A DNA stretch of 64,000 nucleotides from Streptomyces lucensis JCM 4490. Lineage in GTDB: Bacteria > Actinomycetota > Actinomycetes > Streptomycetales > Streptomycetaceae. Location of the stretch: positions 331,780 to 395,779 of the forward strand of contig NZ_BMUE01000008.1 in assembly GCF_014650035.1 (NCBI RefSeq), given 5' to 3'. The notes beneath the pieces were generated by a model that saw only the letters and a program-made list of their open reading frames with translations, searched no databases and was not told the DNA's origin. The stretch's first letter is position 1; each line of letters opens with the position of its first letter. Shown piece after piece: positions 62,958 to 64,000 of the stretch. Made by a program: the position numbers and the translations under genes.

Positions 62958-63509
62958 TCAAGGCGTTCCGCCCGGCCGCAGCGAGCCGGCAGCGCCGGAA
63001 TCGTCGTCGTCGAGGGATACGCGGACGGTGATCCGCTTGCCCAGGGGGGTGCGCCGCGCCTCGAACTCGCGGACGACGGCCATGACGATCTCCAGGCCGT
63101 GCTGTCCGACCCGGCCGGGTTCCGCGGCCCGGGCGACCGGCAGCGCCGGATCCCCGTCCGACACCGACAGCTCGACCAGTCCGCCGGTGATCAGCATGTC
63201 CACCAGGACCGGGCCAGGGGCGTACTTGCAGGCGTTGGTCACCAGCTCGCTGACCACCAGCTGGGTCAGGTCCAGCGCCCGGGCCGACACCGGCAGGCCG
63301 TGCCCGTCCCGCGCACGGGTGAGGAAGCCCGCCGCGCGGCGTCGCGCCTCGGCGATGCAGCCGGCGTTCCCGTCCAGCGCGACGGTGGTCCGGATCGGCG
63401 CGGCGTCCGGCGCCCAGCTGCCGCGGAGCCGGGGCACGGACGTCGTACGAGCCGTTGTCGAAACGTTCACCCGACTGCTTGTGCCCGGGCGCGTGACCTT
63501 CATTCCCAC
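62958..63509 (-). CDS. RsbW-like anti-sigma ATPase
   Basis: 183 aa from GTG 63509 (ATG 63503 possible). GHKL fold: N-box VVSELVTNACKYA, SDGDPALP, GQHGLEIVMAVV. The first 45 residues are hydrophilic and unrelated. Only 26 bp after the sigma gene, the usual order for a sigma factor with its anti-sigma kinase (inverted from Bacillus rsbW-sigB). Confidence 0.85.
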   Translation of the reverse strand: MGMKVTRPGTSSRVNVSTTARTTSVPRLRGSWAPDAAPIRTTVALDGNAGCIAEARRRAAGFLTRARDGHGLPVSARALDLTQLVVSELVTNACKYAPGPVLVDMLITGGLVELSVSDGDPALPVARAAEPGRVGQHGLEIVMAVVREFEARRTPLGKRITVRVSLDDDDSGAAGSLRPGGTP

Positions 63510-63535
63510 CGATTCCGTCCCTTGGGCGGCGGGGG

Positions 63536-64000
63536 TCAGCGGGTGGTCAGCAGCCCTTCCCGCAACCGCTTGAGCGTGCGCGACAGCAGACGCGACACAT
63601 GCATCTGCGAAACACCCAGCCGCTCACCGATCTGCGCCTGCGTCAACTCCTCCACGAACCGCAGGTGCAGGATCACCCGATCCCGCTCCTCCAGCTCCGC
63701 GATCATCGGCGCCAGCGCATGGAAGTCCTCCACCAACTCCAGCGCCGCATCCTCACACCCGATGAAATCCTGCAGCGCACTCTCCCCCTCCTCACTCCCA
63801 CCGATCGCCGCGTCCAACGAAGACGAGTTGTAGCCATTGGCCGCCAACCGCGCCTCCACCACCTCGTCCTCCGACAGACACATCAACTCCGACAACTCCC
63901 CCGTCGTCGGCGTCCGCCCCAGCCGGCTGCGCAACTCCTCCGTCGCCCGCGCCAACTGCACCCGCGCCTCCTGCAACCGCCGCGGCACATGCACCGCCCA
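63536..64000 (-). CDS. Sigma-B/F/G-family RNA polymerase sigma factor (N-terminus outside window)
   Basis: 155 C-terminal codons seen, open at the window edge. Region 3 (VPRRLQEARVQLARATEELRSRLGRTPTTGEL) and region 4 helix-turn-helix (LEERDRVILHLRFVEELTQAQIGERLGVSQMHVSRLLSRTL) match the group 3 stress sigma factors of Streptomyces. First gene of the operon read leftward; expected target of the adjacent RsbW-like protein. Confidence 0.92.
   Translation of the reverse strand, partial: WAVHVPRRLQEARVQLARATEELRSRLGRTPTTGELSELMCLSEDEVVEARLAANGYNSSSLDAAIGGSEEGESALQDFIGCEDAALELVEDFHALAPMIAELEERDRVILHLRFVEELTQAQIGERLGVSQMHVSRLLSRTLKRLREGLLTTR

Noticed and set aside
1..64000. tRNA genes, CRISPR arrays, insertion sequences, integrases, replication origin
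   Set aside because: Looked for on both strands; no cloverleaf with CCA-type end, no spaced direct repeats, no transposase or integrase motifs, no DnaA-box cluster seen.

Overview
The window is high-GC actinobacterial chromosome, almost certainly Streptomyces. Evidence is the very high third-position G+C, the many GTG starts, the frequent 4-bp ATGA/GTGA gene overlaps, and the families present (LAL-type LuxR regulator, eukaryotic-type Ser/Thr kinases, SpoIIE/PP2C phosphatases, DUF5825, MAB_1171c-family membrane protein). No rRNA, tRNA, CRISPR array, insertion sequence or phage gene was found. It reads as accessory/regulatory chromosome rather than housekeeping core.

Layout. 0-3 kb: end of an acyl-activating/reductase operon (LuxE-like protein, then a LuxC-PaaK fusion). 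3-5 kb: VOC protein, VWA protein and a small hypothetical protein. 5-10 kb: a four-gene operon (XRE regulator, HExxH metallopeptidase, MAB_1171c membrane protein, FAD oxidoreductase) followed by an arm-less HU-like protein; three promoters here share the palindrome AACGATCGTT fused to the -35 box. 10-20 kb: LAL LuxR regulator, a lipoprotein, two tandem kinases fused to periplasmic binding domains, and a membrane PP2C phosphatase. 20-27 kb: GntR - beta-barrel protein - GMC oxidoreductase operon, another membrane Ser/Thr kinase, and a DUF3103-like secreted protein whose promoter carries a GntR-operator-like site. 27-40 kb: GNAT, I36-type secreted inhibitor, an anti-sigma-type ATPase facing a PAS-GAF-PP2C phosphatase, a membrane Mrr-like nuclease, a three-gene ABC exporter with a small secreted protein, two MFS carriers and a DUF2993 protein.

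40-46.5 kb is a compact RiPP locus: MFS exporter, prolyl-oligopeptidase-like peptidase, a 41-aa precursor peptide too short for normal gene calling, a perfect 14-bp hairpin, a cobalamin-type radical SAM maturase and DUF5825. 46.7-49.2 kb (minus strand) is an RsbQ / RsbP / STAS energy-sensing set, lying downstream of a ligase - glutamine amidotransferase - peptidase trio (49.3-54.8 kb) related to the N-acetylglutaminylglutamine-amide osmolyte pathway.

54.9-64 kb (minus strand) is a nearly complete sigma-B-type partner-switching operon: sigma factor (cut by the window edge), RsbW-like ATPase, PAS-GAF-PP2C phosphatase, a cobalamin-binding protein with the CarH-type W-x9-EH light-sensing motif, STAS protein, a 1389-aa protein that joins a hybrid histidine kinase to a PP2C phosphatase and an RsbW-like ATPase, and a second STAS protein. 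With the loci at 18, 28 and 47 kb the window holds five SpoIIE-type phosphatases, three STAS proteins, two stand-alone ATPases and one such domain in the giant protein, so stress/partner-switching signalling dominates it.
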